Shown: piece after piece, positions 5,059 to 5,097 of the stretch
Numbering within the stretch: the stretch's first letter is position 1
Layout of the letters: the number at the start of each line of letters is the position of its first letter
Assembly (NCBI GenBank): GCA_023436385.1
Contig: JAEZJH010000165.1
Span: 1-5,097, forward strand
Origin: Pseudomonadota bacterium
GTDB taxonomy: Bacteria > Myxococcota > Myxococcia > Myxococcales > Vulgatibacteraceae
Direction of reading: 5' to 3'
Length of the DNA stretch: 5,097 nucleotides
Notes under the pieces: model-generated
The model's database searches: none
Told to the model about the DNA's origin: nothing
What the model saw: only the letters and a program-made list of their open reading frames with translations
Made by a program: the position numbers and the translations under genes

Positions 5059-5097
5059 ATGCGCTCGCTCTGCGCCATCGCGACGCTGGTGCTCGGT
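5059..5097 (+). CDS. Start of a probable exported protein; 3' end outside window
   Basis: Thirteen codons are visible, MRSLCAIATLVLG, a charged head followed by a hydrophobic core as in a Sec signal peptide. The open frame runs off the window edge. An ATG at 5051 is in another frame and gives a Cys/Arg/Ser-rich peptide with no export signal, so it is less likely. The ribosome binding site is weak (GGCGAG, 5044-5049, nine bases upstream). Product and full length cannot be told. Together with the rhodanese gene it forms a divergent pair around 4895-5058. Confidence 0.55.
   Translation, partial: MRSLCAIATLVLG

Noticed and set aside
4086..5078. A 330-codon - strand frame over the rhodanese gene
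   Set aside because: It is out of phase with the rhodanese-like protein, is Arg/Gly-rich and lacks a signal peptide or domain.
1..5097. CRISPR array, tRNA, rRNA, transposase or phage genes
   Set aside because: I saw no regularly spaced repeats, cloverleaf, rRNA-like stretch, terminal inverted repeats or recombinase motifs.

Overview
This 5.1-kb window is very GC-rich with strongly GC-biased third codon positions. That bias explains the many long open frames antisense to, or out of phase with, the real genes. The best guess for the source is a Myxococcota-type deltaproteobacterium. Three features point there: a TIGR02147/DUF4423-type protein next to a lipoprotein whose mature N-terminus carries the Thr-Glu-Val-Gly-Asn-Pro motif, Gly-rich lipoprotein linkers, and an overall GC-rich secretory gene set. 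This assignment is inference from family distribution, not a database match.

Left part, + strand. The window opens inside the 3' end of a TIGR02147-family gene (1-351), a putative regulator with a winged-helix-like segment. Nine bases later comes a lipoprotein with two Ig-like, choice-of-anchor-D-type domains (361-1206), probably in the same operon. After a 115-bp gap is a second lipoprotein (1322-2878), a YfbK-type von Willebrand factor A protein with an intact metal-ion-dependent adhesion site. The two lipoproteins share a near-identical Gly-Ser-Thr linker. After the VWA gene come 130 bp with two strong GC hairpins, then a small DUF2171/PRC-barrel-like gene (3009-3287).

Right part, mostly - strand. 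A six-helix membrane protein of the GPDPase-membrane-domain/YciC-like type (3304-4095) converges on the PRC-barrel-like gene with only 16 bp between stop codons. It is separated by 202 bp, including a strong 11-bp hairpin terminator, from a secreted rhodanese-like protein (4298-4894) with four spaced Cys motifs in front of its rhodanese domain. A 164-bp divergent region holds a probable -10 element for the rhodanese gene and a nested inverted repeat. It leads to the first 13 codons of a + strand gene with a signal-peptide-like start (5059-5097).

Most products are exported or membrane-bound, so the window looks like a cell-envelope neighbourhood, not one pathway. I see no mobile element, CRISPR array, tRNA, rRNA or obvious defence system. 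The most unusual features are the Cys-repeat/rhodanese fusion, the shared linker of the two lipoproteins, the TIGR02147-lipoprotein pairing and the structured divergent promoter region.
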